Source of the DNA: Pseudomonas promysalinigenes
Lineage (GTDB): Bacteria; Pseudomonadota; Gammaproteobacteria; Pseudomonadales; Pseudomonadaceae
Length of the DNA stretch: 64,000 nt
NCBI RefSeq assembly: GCF_014269025.2
Contig: NZ_CP077094.1
Span: forward strand, 4,982,522 to 5,046,521
Reading direction: 5' to 3'
This document shows positions 26,920 through 36,334 of the stretch, one piece after another (the first letter of the stretch is position 1; each line of letters begins with the position of its first letter). The position numbers and the translations under genes were made by a program. The notes beneath the pieces were generated by a model. It worked only from the letters and a program-made list of their open reading frames with translations. It was not told where the DNA came from and made no database searches.

Positions 26920-28359
26920 ATGGATTACCACAGCCCCTACTTCTTCGGCTATGTGCTCGGGCTGATTCACTTGCTCGGGATCATCGCCGCGTTGCATGCG
27001 GTGTTCACCGTGCGCACCGCACAAGGAGCAATCGCGTGGGCGATGTCACTGTTCTTCATACCTTATTTCACACTGATTCCTTATCTGGTTTTCGGGGCTC
27101 GCTCATTCAACGCTTACATCAAAGCTCGGCGCCAGGCCAACCAGGAAATGCACGTTGCCATGGCCAACCTGAACTGGCGGCCGTGGGTGGAGGAAGCGCT
27201 GACCGCCAGAGAGTCAGAAAGCTACGCCGCGTTGCGCGCCATGCCAAAACTGGGACGGATGCCGTGCCTGGCGAACAACCAAGTCAGGTTGCTCGTCAAT
27301 GGTCAGGCCACCTTCGATGCCATATTCAATGCCATCGAGCAGGCTCGCGAAGTCGTGCTGGTGCAATTCTTCATCATCCATGATGACGAATTGGGCCAGG
27401 CCCTTCAGCGATTGCTGCTGCGTAAGGCGGCAGAAGGGGTGCAAGTTTTTGTTCTGTACGACGGGGTGGGCAGCCACGCATTACCCGCCAGCTATAGCCA
27501 AGTGCTACGTGATGGCGGTGTACAGATTCATGCTTTCGCTACACGCCGCGGGTGGTTCAATCGCCTGCAGGTAAATTTCCGCAATCACCGCAAAATCGTT
27601 GTGATCGATGGCCTGATCGGTTTTGTCGGGGGTCACAATGTGGGTGATGAGTACCTAGGCAAACACCGAGTCTTGTCACCCTGGCGCGATACTCATGTTC
27701 AGATCGAGGGGCCAGTTCTGGCTTGCCTGCAAGAATCGTTTGCCGAAGATTGGTACTGGGCAACCCGCGAGCTGCCCCCTTTGATACTGCCCGATACCTA
27801 TCCTGACAATGGCGTGCTCTGCCAGGCCCTTGCCAGTGGGCCAGCGGACCCGCAGGAAACCTGCTCGCTGTTTTTCATCGAAGCTATTCAGTCGGCAACC
27901 AAGCGCGTGTGGATCACCACGCCCTATTTCATCCCTGATGAAGCCGTGTTTGCGGCGTTGCGTCTGGCGGTACTGCGCGGGGTGGACGTACGGGTACTGA
28001 TCCCCGCGCGCCCCGACCATAAAATCGTCTACGCGGCATCAAGCCTTTTCGCATTCGAAGCAGTTCGGGCTGGCGTGCGTATGTTTCGCTATCAGCCGGG
28101 TTTTCTGCACCAGAAGGTTGTACTGGTGGATGACGAGGTGAGTGCGGTCGGCAGTGCCAACCTGGACAACCGTTCATTCAGGCTCAATTTCGAAATCACC
28201 TTGCTCACTGTAGACCGTACCTTCGCCGATCAAGTGGAGGCGATGTTGCTGGACGACTTTGCGCAAGCTCGGGAGATCACTGCAGAGGACAGCCGTGACA
28301 CCCACAGGGTGCAACAGCTGGGTATGCGCATCGCGAGGCTGATTTCACCTATCCTCTGA
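26920..28359 (+). CDS. cls: Cardiolipin synthase A
   Basis: A 479-residue membrane enzyme that condenses two phosphatidylglycerols to cardiolipin. Two N-terminal transmembrane helices (about residues 8-28 and 38-58, [20 protein letters not shown] and [22 protein letters not shown]), then two PLD domains with HKD motifs: [24 protein letters not shown] (about 224-247) and [25 protein letters not shown] (about 394-418). Length is typical for ClsA. I start at ATG 26920 ([11 protein letters not shown]), preceded by an AGG-type SD; the open frame to 26716 overlaps the opposite gene's start and is not expected to be coding. Confidence 0.95.
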   Translation: MDYHSPYFFGYVLGLIHLLGIIAALHAVFTVRTAQGAIAWAMSLFFIPYFTLIPYLVFGARSFNAYIKARRQANQEMHVAMANLNWRPWVEEALTARESESYAALRAMPKLGRMPCLANNQVRLLVNGQATFDAIFNAIEQAREVVLVQFFIIHDDELGQALQRLLLRKAAEGVQVFVLYDGVGSHALPASYSQVLRDGGVQIHAFATRRGWFNRLQVNFRNHRKIVVIDGLIGFVGGHNVGDEYLGKHRVLSPWRDTHVQIEGPVLACLQESFAEDWYWATRELPPLILPDTYPDNGVLCQALASGPADPQETCSLFFIEAIQSATKRVWITTPYFIPDEAVFAALRLAVLRGVDVRVLIPARPDHKIVYAASSLFAFEAVRAGVRMFRYQPGFLHQKVVLVDDEVSAVGSANLDNRSFRLNFEITLLTVDRTFADQVEAMLLDDFAQAREITAEDSRDTHRVQQLGMRIARLISPIL

Positions 28360-28363
28360 ATGC

Positions 28364-28391
28364 TGAAGGGGCCGCTTACGCGGCCCCTTCA
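28364..28391. terminator. Shared hairpin terminator between cls and cfa
   Basis: Twelve-base-pair perfect stem TGAAGGGGCCGC / GCGGCCCCTTCA with loop TTAC, between convergent genes, 4 bp after the cls stop and 3 bp beyond the cfa stop. No long T-run, so termination strength is uncertain. Confidence 0.8.
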
Positions 28392-28394
28392 GGT

Positions 28395-29579
28395 TCAGCG
28401 GTAAAGGTCTTCACGCGTCCAAGGCAGGTCATGGTGCCCATCGGCGTAAGGTTTCACGGCTAGAATCTGATGCAAGTTGATCCAGCCCTTCTCGAATGCA
28501 TAGGCACAACCGGCCAGGTACAAGCGCCAGATGCGCAGGGTCTTCTCAGGCACCAGTGCGGCTGCCTTATGCAATTGATTCTCCAGGTTCGCGCTCCAGT
28601 GATGCAGTGTCTTGGCGTAGTGCAAACGCAGGCTTTCAACGTCCACCACCTCGAGCCCTGCTTCACAGATGCTGGCACTGATCATTGAAAGGTGAGGCAA
28701 TTCACCATGGGGGAAAACGTACCGGTCTATGAACTCACCTGCTCCACGCCCCACAGGTCGGCCGTCGATATGCTTGGCAGTGATGCCGTGGTTCATCACC
28801 ACCCCACCCTCGCGCACTGCCCCGAACAGCTTCTGGCAATACAGCGCCAAGTTGGCGTGCCCGACATGCTCGAACATACCAACGCTCACCACTTTGTCGA
28901 AGCGGCCGTCCTGAGGAAGGTCACGATAATCGAGAATCTGCAGATCAACTTTGTCCGCCAAGCCCTCGGCCTTTACCCGCTCGCGGCCCAGCTTCAGCTG
29001 CTCCTTGCTCAAGGTGATGCCGAACACTTTGGCGCCGTATTCGCGAGCAGCAAAACGCGACAGCCCGCCCCAGCCACAGCCCACATCCAATAGGTATTCG
29101 CCAGCATCAAGGCGTAGTTTGCGGCACAGATGGTCGAACTTGTCCTGCTGGGCTTGATCGAGTGTGTTGTCCGGCTCGCGGAAGTAGGCACACGAATAGA
29201 CCATGTCTTGATCGAGCCACAGTTGGTAAAACGCGTTGGAGACGTCGTAGTGGTAAGAAATGGCCTCGGCATCCGTGCTCTTGTCGTGGGCAAGGCGCTG
29301 AGGCGGCGCTTGATCCGAATCAACCAGCAACGCTTCACTGAGTTCGTCACACACCCGGATGGCTTCGCCAATATCGCCTTCCAGCTCCAGCTTGCCCTCC
29401 ACAAATGCGGTGCCCAGCTGGTCCATGCTTGGATGGGTCAACTGGCTGATCAACTGAGGCTCCTTGACCAGGATCGTGACCTGGGGGCTTGGGCCCAGAT
29501 CGAATTGATTACCGTCCCACAGTTTGAGCCGCAGCGGCAGATGCAGGCTCTGCAGTGCCGGTGGAAGTTGAGCAAGCAT
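28395..29579 (-). CDS. cfa: Cyclopropane-fatty-acyl-phospholipid synthase
   Basis: A 394-residue SAM-dependent methyltransferase that converts unsaturated acyl chains of membrane phospholipids to cyclopropane forms, usually at entry to stationary phase. Signature stretches: AISYHYDVSNAFYQLWLDQDMVYSCAYF (substrate/bicarbonate region), the SAM motif LLDVGCGWGGLSRFAAREYGAKVFGITLS, KVVSVGMFEHVGHANL with the catalytic Glu, and DRYVFPHGELPHL. Start ATG 29577-29579 has SD GGAGGGG. P. putida has two such genes; this one, next to lpd, is probably the main stress-induced form (cfaB). A sigma-S-like -10 is noted upstream. Confidence 0.93.
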   Translation of the reverse strand: MLAQLPPALQSLHLPLRLKLWDGNQFDLGPSPQVTILVKEPQLISQLTHPSMDQLGTAFVEGKLELEGDIGEAIRVCDELSEALLVDSDQAPPQRLAHDKSTDAEAISYHYDVSNAFYQLWLDQDMVYSCAYFREPDNTLDQAQQDKFDHLCRKLRLDAGEYLLDVGCGWGGLSRFAAREYGAKVFGITLSKEQLKLGRERVKAEGLADKVDLQILDYRDLPQDGRFDKVVSVGMFEHVGHANLALYCQKLFGAVREGGVVMNHGITAKHIDGRPVGRGAGEFIDRYVFPHGELPHLSMISASICEAGLEVVDVESLRLHYAKTLHHWSANLENQLHKAAALVPEKTLRIWRLYLAGCAYAFEKGWINLHQILAVKPYADGHHDLPWTREDLYR

Positions 29580-29681
29580 GAATCACCCCTCCATTCCCTA
29601 ATAGGCCACGACGCCTGATATTTCGAACGTCGCCGGAAAAGAGTAGTTCATTCGTGGGATGTTTCCTGTAGTGCAGACCAA

Positions 29682-29690
29682 AGTCTAGAG
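29682..29690 (-). promoter_or_regulatory. Possible sigma-S-type -10 element of cfa
   Basis: On the minus strand the sequence reads CTCTAGACTTT, with CTAGACT resembling the extended -10 (CTATACT) of stationary-phase sigma-S promoters and no clear -35. It would give a leader of about 90 bases before cfa. Confidence 0.35.
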
Positions 29691-29714
29691 CGAGCTGGTC
29701 AGTCGCAACCCCTA

Positions 29715-29728
29715 GATTGTATACAATC
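29715..29728. promoter_or_regulatory. Perfect palindrome upstream of lpd, GntR/FadR-type operator candidate
   Basis: GATTGTATACAATC is a perfect 14-bp palindrome of the TTGTATACAA kind often bound by FadR-subfamily GntR regulators. It lies 59 bp before the lpd start and about 135 bp from the cfa start. Confidence 0.55.
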
Positions 29729-29787
29729 CAACCTTCTCAGCTTAATCTTATGCCCCTCTCGCGCTTCCTCATCTGGAGTACACACCC

Positions 29788-31188
29788 ATGAAATCCTACG
29801 ACGTAGTGATCATCGGCGGCGGTCCTGGCGGCTATAACGCAGCAATCCGTGCGGGCCAATTGGGCCTGAGCGTGGCGTGCGTGGAAGGCCGCCCAACCCT
29901 AGGTGGCACTTGCCTGAATGTCGGTTGCATGCCGTCCAAAGCATTGCTGCATGCCTCCGAGCTTTACGAGGCCGCCAGTGGCGATGAATTCGCTCACCTC
30001 GGCATCGAGGTCAAGCCAACGCTGAATCTTGCTCAGATGATGAAACAGAAAGACGAGAGCGTGGCCGGCCTGACCAAGGGCATCGAATACCTGTTCCGCA
30101 AGAACAAGGTGGACTGGGTCAAAGGCTGGGGCCGCCTGGATGGCGCCGGCAGGGTCATCGTCAAGGCAGAGGACGGCAGCGAAACCGCGCTGCAAGCCAA
30201 GGACATCGTCATCGCCACTGGCTCCGAGCCTACTCCCCTGCCAGGGGTGAACGTGGACAACCAGCGCATCATCGACTCTACCGGCGCCCTTGCCCTGCCA
30301 CAGGTGCCCAAGCACCTGGTGGTGATCGGGGCAGGCGTGATCGGCCTGGAGCTGGGTTCGGTGTGGCGTCGGTTGGGTGCTCAAGTCACCGTCATCGAAT
30401 ACCTCGATCGCATCTGCCCTGGTACTGATGAAGAAACCGCCAAGACCCTGCAAAAAGCGCTGGCCAAGCAGGGCATGGCATTCAAACTGGGCAGCAAGGT
30501 CACCCAGGCCAAGACTGACGCCGAGGGTGTCAACCTCACCCTCGAACCGGCCGCTGGTGGCCCCGCGCAGACCCTTCAGGCCGACTATGTATTGGTCGCC
30601 ATCGGGCGCCGTCCGTATACCCAAGGTCTTAATCTGGAAAGCGTGGGCCTTCAACCTGACAAGCGCGGTATGTTGAGCAACGAGCACCATCGCACCTCAG
30701 TCCCTGGCCTGTGGGTGATCGGGGACGTTACCTCTGGGCCAATGCTGGCGCACAAGGCTGAGGACGAAGCGGTAGCCTGCATCGAGCGCATCGCCGGTAA
30801 GCCGCATGAGGTGAATTACAATCTGATCCCTGGCGTGATCTACACCCGCCCTGAAATGGCTACCGTGGGCAAGACTGAAGAGCAACTCAAAGCCGAAGGC
30901 CGGTCCTACAAGGTTGGCAAGTTCCCGTTCACGGCCAACAGCCGCGCCAAGATCAATCATGAAACCGAAGGCTTCGCCAAGGTCATTGCCGATGCCAACA
31001 CCGACGAAGTGCTGGGCGTGCATTTGGTCGGCCCAAGCGTGAGCGAAATGATCGGCGAATTCTGCGTGGCCATGGAGTTTGCAGCCTCCGCTGAGGACAT
31101 TGCCCTGATCTGCCACCCCCACCCTACCCGCTCAGAGGCTCTGCGTCAGGCTGCGATGAATGTGCACGGCATGGCCATGCAAATCTGA
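29788..31188 (+). CDS. lpd: Dihydrolipoyl dehydrogenase (stand-alone)
   Basis: A 466-residue flavoprotein (E3) that reoxidises dihydrolipoamide of 2-oxoacid dehydrogenases with NAD+. The FAD motif YDVVIIGGGPGGYNAAIRAGQLG opens the protein; the redox disulfide is GGTCLNVGCMPSKAL (Cys about 43 and 48); the NAD motif is VVIGAGVIGLELGSVWRRLG; the C-terminal dimer domain ends with the active-site His in ICHPHPTRSEAL. No E1/E2 genes are adjacent, which fits the third lpd of P. putida (Lpd3). SD CTGGAG is good. A 14-bp palindrome precedes it. Confidence 0.94.
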   Translation: MKSYDVVIIGGGPGGYNAAIRAGQLGLSVACVEGRPTLGGTCLNVGCMPSKALLHASELYEAASGDEFAHLGIEVKPTLNLAQMMKQKDESVAGLTKGIEYLFRKNKVDWVKGWGRLDGAGRVIVKAEDGSETALQAKDIVIATGSEPTPLPGVNVDNQRIIDSTGALALPQVPKHLVVIGAGVIGLELGSVWRRLGAQVTVIEYLDRICPGTDEETAKTLQKALAKQGMAFKLGSKVTQAKTDAEGVNLTLEPAAGGPAQTLQADYVLVAIGRRPYTQGLNLESVGLQPDKRGMLSNEHHRTSVPGLWVIGDVTSGPMLAHKAEDEAVACIERIAGKPHEVNYNLIPGVIYTRPEMATVGKTEEQLKAEGRSYKVGKFPFTANSRAKINHETEGFAKVIADANTDEVLGVHLVGPSVSEMIGEFCVAMEFAASAEDIALICHPHPTRSEALRQAAMNVHGMAMQI

Positions 31189-31261
31189 GGCTGCTGGCTC
31201 CGCCGGTTTTTTCGAAATACCATTGATGCACGCTTTCGATCAAACCAGCGGAGCCCACCGG

Positions 31262-32170
31262 GTGAGCATCAACTTCGATCTGAACGACCTGCAGGCTTTC
31301 CGCGCTGTGGTAGAGCAAGGCAGTTTCCGCCGCGCCGCAGAGACCATTCGTATCACGCAGTCGGCACTGAGCCGGCGCATCGAAAAACTTGAATCGGCAC
31401 TGGGGGTCAAGCTACTCGAGCGCACTACGCGCAAAGTTTCGCTGACCAATGTGGGGCGTGCCTTCCTGCCTCAAGTCGAGCGACTGCTCGACGACCTGGA
31501 CCTGGCGCTGCTGAGCGTGGGCGACGGTGGCTCGCTGCGCACCGGTACGCTGACCATCGCGTGCGTACCGTCGGCGGCCTACTACTTCATGCCCCATGCA
31601 ATCCGCGCCTTCCACGCGCAATACCCTAAAGTGCGGCTCAATCTGTATGACGCTTCCGCCAACGAAGTCAGCGCCGCCGTAGCATCGGGCGAAGCGGACT
31701 TCGGCCTGAGCTTCACCGGCAACCTGGCCCCAGAGATCGAATTCAGCGTGTTGCTGGAAGAGCGCTACGTCATCGCCTGTCGGCACGATCATCCTTTGGC
31801 CAAAGCGCAGTCGGTGACATGGGCGCAGGCCTATGAACACGACTACATCACCTTGAACAAAGCCTCGGGCAACCGCCTGGTGCTGGATCGAGCCCTGGCC
31901 GGGATGCAGACCAGCAAAGACAGCGTATGCGAGGCTCGGCACGTAACCACCCTGCTGGGCTTGATCGAGGCGGGGCTGGGTATTGCGGCAGTGCCATCGA
32001 TTGCCCTGCCGATGGCTCCCCATCCGATACTCGCCAGCGTTGCGCTGGTCGAGCCACAGGTCAGCCGGACGATGGGGCTGCTCCGGCGCCGAGGGCGTAC
32101 GCTGACACCTGCGGCACTGGAAATGATCAGGCTGATCCGTGAACTGCCTGGCGTTTTACCTGGCGACTGA
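31262..32170 (+). CDS. LysR-type transcriptional regulator
   Basis: A LysR regulator of about 302 residues: HTH in residues 1-60 (NFDLNDLQAFRAVVEQGSFRRAAETIRITQSALSRRIEKLE) and an effector domain with ACVPSAAYYFMPHAIRAFHAQYPKVRLNLYD. GTG 31262 is preferred because GCGGAG lies at SD distance and it gives the usual short N-terminus; ATG 31226 adds 12 residues. The 3' end overlaps the convergent ModA-like gene by 15 bp. It may regulate that gene and the MHS transporter, but no operator is obvious. Ligand unknown. Confidence 0.87.
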   Translation: MSINFDLNDLQAFRAVVEQGSFRRAAETIRITQSALSRRIEKLESALGVKLLERTTRKVSLTNVGRAFLPQVERLLDDLDLALLSVGDGGSLRTGTLTIACVPSAAYYFMPHAIRAFHAQYPKVRLNLYDASANEVSAAVASGEADFGLSFTGNLAPEIEFSVLLEERYVIACRHDHPLAKAQSVTWAQAYEHDYITLNKASGNRLVLDRALAGMQTSKDSVCEARHVTTLLGLIEAGLGIAAVPSIALPMAPHPILASVALVEPQVSRTMGLLRRRGRTLTPAALEMIRLIRELPGVLPGD

Positions 32171-32914
32171 ATCCAGCCCAGTGGCCTGCACCGCAGGCTG
32201 GACCTGGGGCGAGGCCAGGTACTGGAGGAACTGCTTAGCTTCGGCGGGGTGCTCTGCGGCTTTAGGGATGCCGGCGGCGAAGCGGGTGACCGATTGCAGG
32301 CTTTCCGGAATCTTGCCTACGTAGGTCACACCCGGTACGGGCAGCAGCTCGGCGACCTGCTGGAAGCCCAGTTCATAGGTTCCCTGAGCAACTTGCGAGG
32401 CCACAGGCACACGCTCGACCATGGTGCTTTTTGGAGCAAGCTTGGCCTGGATGCCTAGCTTCTTGTACAACTCCTTCTCGATATACACGCCACTGGCGCT
32501 GTCCGAGTAGCCAACCGAGCGGGCAGCCAGCAAGGTCTTTTTCAGCTCGTCCGGGGTGCCGATGGCAGGTTTGGCTTGCCCTTGTTTGACCACCATACCG
32601 ATGCGAGAGTCGGCAAGCTCGACGCGCGATGATGGGTCAACCTTGCCTTGGCGGATCAACTCGTCCAGCGCGTAGCCGACCATGATCACCACATCGGCGT
32701 GCTCGCCGCGTGCCAGGCGATTGGGGATAGCCTCAGGCGCCTTACCCATGGACGGGCCCAGCACGGTGACCAAGGTATCACCGCTTTTCGCGGCATACTT
32801 TGGCCCCAGTTCTTTGTAGGCGGCGGTGAAACCGCCCGAGGTCATGACAGTCAGTTCTGCAGCCTGTGCCAGGCTGCAGGTTGCGAGCAATGTCGCGGCG
32901 AGCAACGCTTTCAT
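32156..32914 (-). CDS. Periplasmic substrate-binding protein, ModA-like (type 2)
   Basis: A 252-residue exported protein: signal peptide MKALLAATLLATCSLAQA, mature start AELTVMTSGGFTAAYKELGPKYAAKSG. This is the PBP-II/ModA-like fold, here with GEHADVVIMVGYALDELIRQGKV and YSDSASGVYIEKELYKKLG. Such stand-alone proteins are related to molybdate-binding ModA but without ABC partners often sense or bind organic acids. ATG 32914 is chosen for its SD GAGGA; 32926 would overlap the upstream stop. It is 8 bp downstream of the MHS transporter gene, so the two are cotranscribed and probably share a substrate. Confidence 0.85.
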   Translation of the reverse strand: MKALLAATLLATCSLAQAAELTVMTSGGFTAAYKELGPKYAAKSGDTLVTVLGPSMGKAPEAIPNRLARGEHADVVIMVGYALDELIRQGKVDPSSRVELADSRIGMVVKQGQAKPAIGTPDELKKTLLAARSVGYSDSASGVYIEKELYKKLGIQAKLAPKSTMVERVPVASQVAQGTYELGFQQVAELLPVPGVTYVGKIPESLQSVTRFAAGIPKAAEHPAEAKQFLQYLASPQVQPAVQATGLDSVAR

Positions 32915-32922
32915 TGAAGTCC

Positions 32923-34221
32923 TCATGCGGCCACCGCTGCACGATGCGCCAGGCGACGGTAGAGCATCCAGGTAGCGACGAATGCACAGAGCGCGGCGAA
33001 CATCATCCAGTAAGCTGGAGCGGCCTTGTCATTGGTAACGTGGATCATCCACGTGGAGATTGCCGGGGTGAAACCACCGAACAGAGCAGTCGCCAGGCTG
33101 TAAGCCAGCGAGAAACCTGCCACGCGCACCTCCACCGGCATGATCTCGGTCAGCGCCGGGATCATCGCGCCGTTGTACATGCCGTACAGGAACGAGAACC
33201 ACAACAGCACTTCGAGCATGTGACCGAAGGTGGGCGACTGCGCCAGATAGGTCAGCGCGGGGTACGCGGTAATCAAGGTCATCAGCGACATCGCCAGCAG
33301 CAGCGGCTTGCGGCCTACACGGTCACTGATGGCGCCACCGATGGGTAGCCAGATGAAGTTCGAAACTGCCGTGAGCAGGGTCACCAGCAATGCGTCGCCG
33401 GTGCTCAGTTGCAGCACGGTCTTGCCGAAGGTCGGCGCATACACGGTAATCATGTAGAACGCGGTGGTGGTCATGGCCACCATCAGCATGCCGAAGACCA
33501 CGATACTGGAGTTGGCAGCCAGGGTAGCCAGCACCTGCTTCATGGTTGGACGGTGCTTGCGGGCGGCGAATTCCTCGGTTTCCTGCAGGCTGCGACGCAG
33601 CAGGAAGATGACCGGAATGATCATGCAGCCGATGGCGAACGGCACGCGCCAGCCCCAATCGGAGATTTCGCTTGGGGTCAGCCATTCGTTGAGGGCAAAG
33701 CCCAGCGCCGCGGCGACGACGATCGCCACCTGCTGGCTAGCCGATTGCCAGCTGGCGTAGAAGCCCTTGTGACCCGGCGTTGCCATCTCGGCCAGGTATA
33801 CCGACACACCACCGAGCTCGGCACCTGCCGAGAAGCCTTGCAGCAAGCGCCCAATCAGCACCAAGGCAGGGGCAAGCAAGCCAATGCTGGCGTAATTGGG
33901 CACCAGTACGATCAGCAATGTCCCGCTGGCCATAATCGCCAGGGTGACGATCAACCCTTTGCGCCGGCCAACGTCGTCGATGTAAGCACCCAGGATCACG
34001 GCACCCAGCGGGCGCATCAGGAAGCCTGCGCCGAACACGGCGAAGGTCATCATCAGCGACGCGAATTCGTTGGACGCGGGGAAGAACGCCGCCGCGATGT
34101 GGGTGGCATAGAAGCCGAACAGGAAGAAGTCGAACTGTTCGAGGAAATTTCCGGACGTTACCCGAAAGACCATACCGGCTTTGGACTTGCCCTCGGAAAC
34201 CGAGCTTGACGGCAGACTCAT
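32923..34221 (-). CDS. MFS transporter, metabolite:H+ symporter family (citrate/tricarballylate-like)
   Basis: A 432-residue permease with twelve membrane helices, of the MHS group that takes up citrate, dicarboxylates and related acids with protons. Seen: [28 protein letters not shown] (first helix, charged E-x-F-D typical of MHS), the loop 2-3 signature [55 protein letters not shown] and the loop 8-9 repeat [13 protein letters not shown]. The citrate/CitA-TcuC subgroup is the best fit but substrate is inferred. Its SD (GGAG) lies inside one arm of a 10-bp leader inverted repeat. Confidence 0.88.
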   Translation of the reverse strand: MSLPSSSVSEGKSKAGMVFRVTSGNFLEQFDFFLFGFYATHIAAAFFPASNEFASLMMTFAVFGAGFLMRPLGAVILGAYIDDVGRRKGLIVTLAIMASGTLLIVLVPNYASIGLLAPALVLIGRLLQGFSAGAELGGVSVYLAEMATPGHKGFYASWQSASQQVAIVVAAALGFALNEWLTPSEISDWGWRVPFAIGCMIIPVIFLLRRSLQETEEFAARKHRPTMKQVLATLAANSSIVVFGMLMVAMTTTAFYMITVYAPTFGKTVLQLSTGDALLVTLLTAVSNFIWLPIGGAISDRVGRKPLLLAMSLMTLITAYPALTYLAQSPTFGHMLEVLLWFSFLYGMYNGAMIPALTEIMPVEVRVAGFSLAYSLATALFGGFTPAISTWMIHVTNDKAAPAYWMMFAALCAFVATWMLYRRLAHRAAVAA

Positions 34222-34226
34222 GATGG

Positions 34227-34295
34227 ATCTCCAGCGTTTCTTAATAATTGTAAGTGCTTATTTCTGGAATGATCGTCGAAAGCGGCGCTGGAGAT
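34227..34295 (-). promoter_or_regulatory. Leader inverted repeat that would mask the SD of the MHS transporter
   Basis: ATCTCCAGCG (34227-34236) and CGCTGGAGAT (34286-34295) are perfect 10-bp arms 49 bp apart. On the minus-strand mRNA the downstream arm CGCTGGAGAT contains the GGAG Shine-Dalgarno of the gene starting at 34221, so pairing would hide it. The loop is AT-rich. If transcription starts further in, the repeat could instead be two protein half-sites. Confidence 0.5.
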
Positions 34296-34520
34296 AATCG
34301 TTCATTTTTCATTAATTGATGCGTGAATGAGATCAATCAGTGTGTGAAGCCTCGCGTGCAAGCGCGGCTTGAGGTGCGAGAACTGCCAAAGGCGGCGCGC
34401 TGTCCTGGATCATGGCTAGCTTTGAAGCCAGTTCTTTTAAGCCCTCCTCCCTCTCAAATTTCCGCGAAGCGAACCGATACAACTGGGGCAGCCCGCCATC
34501 ATTTGTCTTGGAGTCCGTCC

Positions 34521-36140
34521 GTGAACGTTAGAAACCTCAACTTGGCGCCGCGAGCAGCGCTGTTCTTCTCCTTGATCGTGGGGCTCGTTGTTGTGCTTGG
34601 GGTGTTCGCAGTCGCCCAAATGAGCAACCTGCGGGACATCGAAAAAGACGTCGAGCTCAACTGGATGGCCAGTATTCGCCAAACCTCGGTGATGAACGCC
34701 TCGATGCTGCGTCTGCGCTTGGAAACTCAGCGCGCCATCGCAGACCCCCGTAGCCTTCAAAAAACCCTGGAAAGCTTCCCTGAGTACCGCAAGGAAATGT
34801 CGGACGCCGTAGCCAACTACGAGCCGCTGATTGCCAGCGATCAGGAGCGCACCCTATTTTCTGCGGTCAAAACCAGCGCGCAGGCCTATCAGCAGCAGCT
34901 CGATCAGCTGGTGCCCTTGATGAGCGCGGGCAACATCGCTGAGGCCGTCAATCTGGTAGCCACTAGCATTCGTCCGCTGACCAGCACCATGGAAGACCAG
35001 ATCGATCAACTTACCGATTTCAACGACAAAGGGGCCGCACAAGCGGGCCAGACCGCAGCCAACCTCTACTCCACAGGTCGCTGGCTGGTGATCGGGATCA
35101 TTGTCGGGGTGGTGCTGCTGACCATGGGCCTAGCACTGCTGCTGACCCGAAGCATCGTCTCCCCCATCAGCGATGCGTTGTCCGTGGCTGAGCGCATCGC
35201 CAACAGTGACCTGTCCAAGGACGTGAAGGTCACTGGGGCCGATGAAGCAGGCCGGCTGCTCAAGGCGTTGGCGCAGATGCAAGAGAACTTGCGCAATACC
35301 ATTGTGCAGATCTCGGACTCATCCACTCAGTTGGCCTCGGCCTCCGAGGAAATGACAGCGGTGACGGAGGCTTCCAGCCGTGGCCTGGTCGCTCAGAATG
35401 ACGAGGTCAACCAGGCGGCGACGGCTGTGACCGAAATGAGCGCAGCCGTGGATGAAGTCGCTCGTAATGCAGAATCCGCCTCGCAAGACTCCAAACGTAC
35501 CCAAGGCTTCACCCAAAGTGGTCAGGAGCGGGTGGCGCAGACCTTGAAGTCGATTCAACGGCTCAGCGGCAACGTGGAGCAGACCAGCGAGCAAATCCAA
35601 GGCCTGTCGGATCGCGCGCAAGATATCTCCAAAGTCGTCGAGGTGATCCGCGGCATCGCCGAGCAAACCAACCTGCTGGCTCTGAATGCGGCAATCGAGG
35701 CGGCTCGCGCAGGTGAACAGGGCCGAGGTTTTGCCGTGGTCGCAGACGAAGTCAGGGCGCTGGCACACCGCACCCAGTTGTCGACCCAAGAGATCGAACA
35801 GATGATCGCAACCATTCAGGCCGACTCCGAGCAGGCGGTTCAGGCGATGAATACCAGCCGTGACCTGGCCACCCAGTCCCTGAGTATCGCCCAGGAGGCG
35901 AGCAGCTCATTGGATGAAATCGCCAGTGCGATCACGCAGATCAACGAACGTAACCTGCAAATCGCCACAGCCTCCGAGGAGCAGTCCCACGTAGCGCGTG
36001 AAGTGGACCAGAACCTTCTGCGCATTCGCGACCTGGCTTCGCAAAGCGCAGCCGGTGCGAGCCAGACGGCGAGCGCCAGCAGTGAGATGTCGCAATTGGC
36101 CATCAATTTGAATCAGCTGGTAACGCGGTTCGTGGTCTGA
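34521..36140 (+). CDS. Methyl-accepting chemotaxis protein
   Basis: A 539-residue membrane chemoreceptor. TM1 is at residues 12-32 ([22 protein letters not shown]), a periplasmic four-helix-bundle sensor of about 155 residues follows, TM2 is at about 188-208 ([21 protein letters not shown]), then HAMP (about 209-262) and the signalling domain with the hairpin tip [43 protein letters not shown]. No C-terminal CheR-binding pentapeptide is seen. GTG 34521 is chosen: GGAG lies seven bases upstream and the protein starts directly before TM1; the longer frame to 34323 is unlikely. Ligand unknown. The 299 bp before it holds the divergent leader repeat and no other gene. Confidence 0.92.
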   Translation: MNVRNLNLAPRAALFFSLIVGLVVVLGVFAVAQMSNLRDIEKDVELNWMASIRQTSVMNASMLRLRLETQRAIADPRSLQKTLESFPEYRKEMSDAVANYEPLIASDQERTLFSAVKTSAQAYQQQLDQLVPLMSAGNIAEAVNLVATSIRPLTSTMEDQIDQLTDFNDKGAAQAGQTAANLYSTGRWLVIGIIVGVVLLTMGLALLLTRSIVSPISDALSVAERIANSDLSKDVKVTGADEAGRLLKALAQMQENLRNTIVQISDSSTQLASASEEMTAVTEASSRGLVAQNDEVNQAATAVTEMSAAVDEVARNAESASQDSKRTQGFTQSGQERVAQTLKSIQRLSGNVEQTSEQIQGLSDRAQDISKVVEVIRGIAEQTNLLALNAAIEAARAGEQGRGFAVVADEVRALAHRTQLSTQEIEQMIATIQADSEQAVQAMNTSRDLATQSLSIAQEASSSLDEIASAITQINERNLQIATASEEQSHVAREVDQNLLRIRDLASQSAAGASQTASASSEMSQLAINLNQLVTRFVV

Positions 36141-36160
36141 CATCGGACGGTGGGCTGCAT

Positions 36161-36180
36161 GGGTGAAGCCTGCTTCACCC
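36161..36180 (+). terminator. Possible terminator hairpin after the chemoreceptor gene
   Basis: GGGTGAA / TTCACCC, 7-bp stem, loop GCCTGC, 20 bp after the stop codon. Only TCTGG follows, with no T-run, so it is tentative. Confidence 0.45.
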
Positions 36181-36334
36181 TCTGGCGCGCGTCGTATTTG
36201 GGTTTCAGGAACGCTTGGAAAACGGCCTTGCTTTCGACCACAAGCGGCTCTCACCTTTAGCCCTGGTTTGGCCGTTAGGCTGCTGATGCTGCGATGAAAG
36301 CCGGCATGTTGATCAGGCAAACCAGCAATACTTT

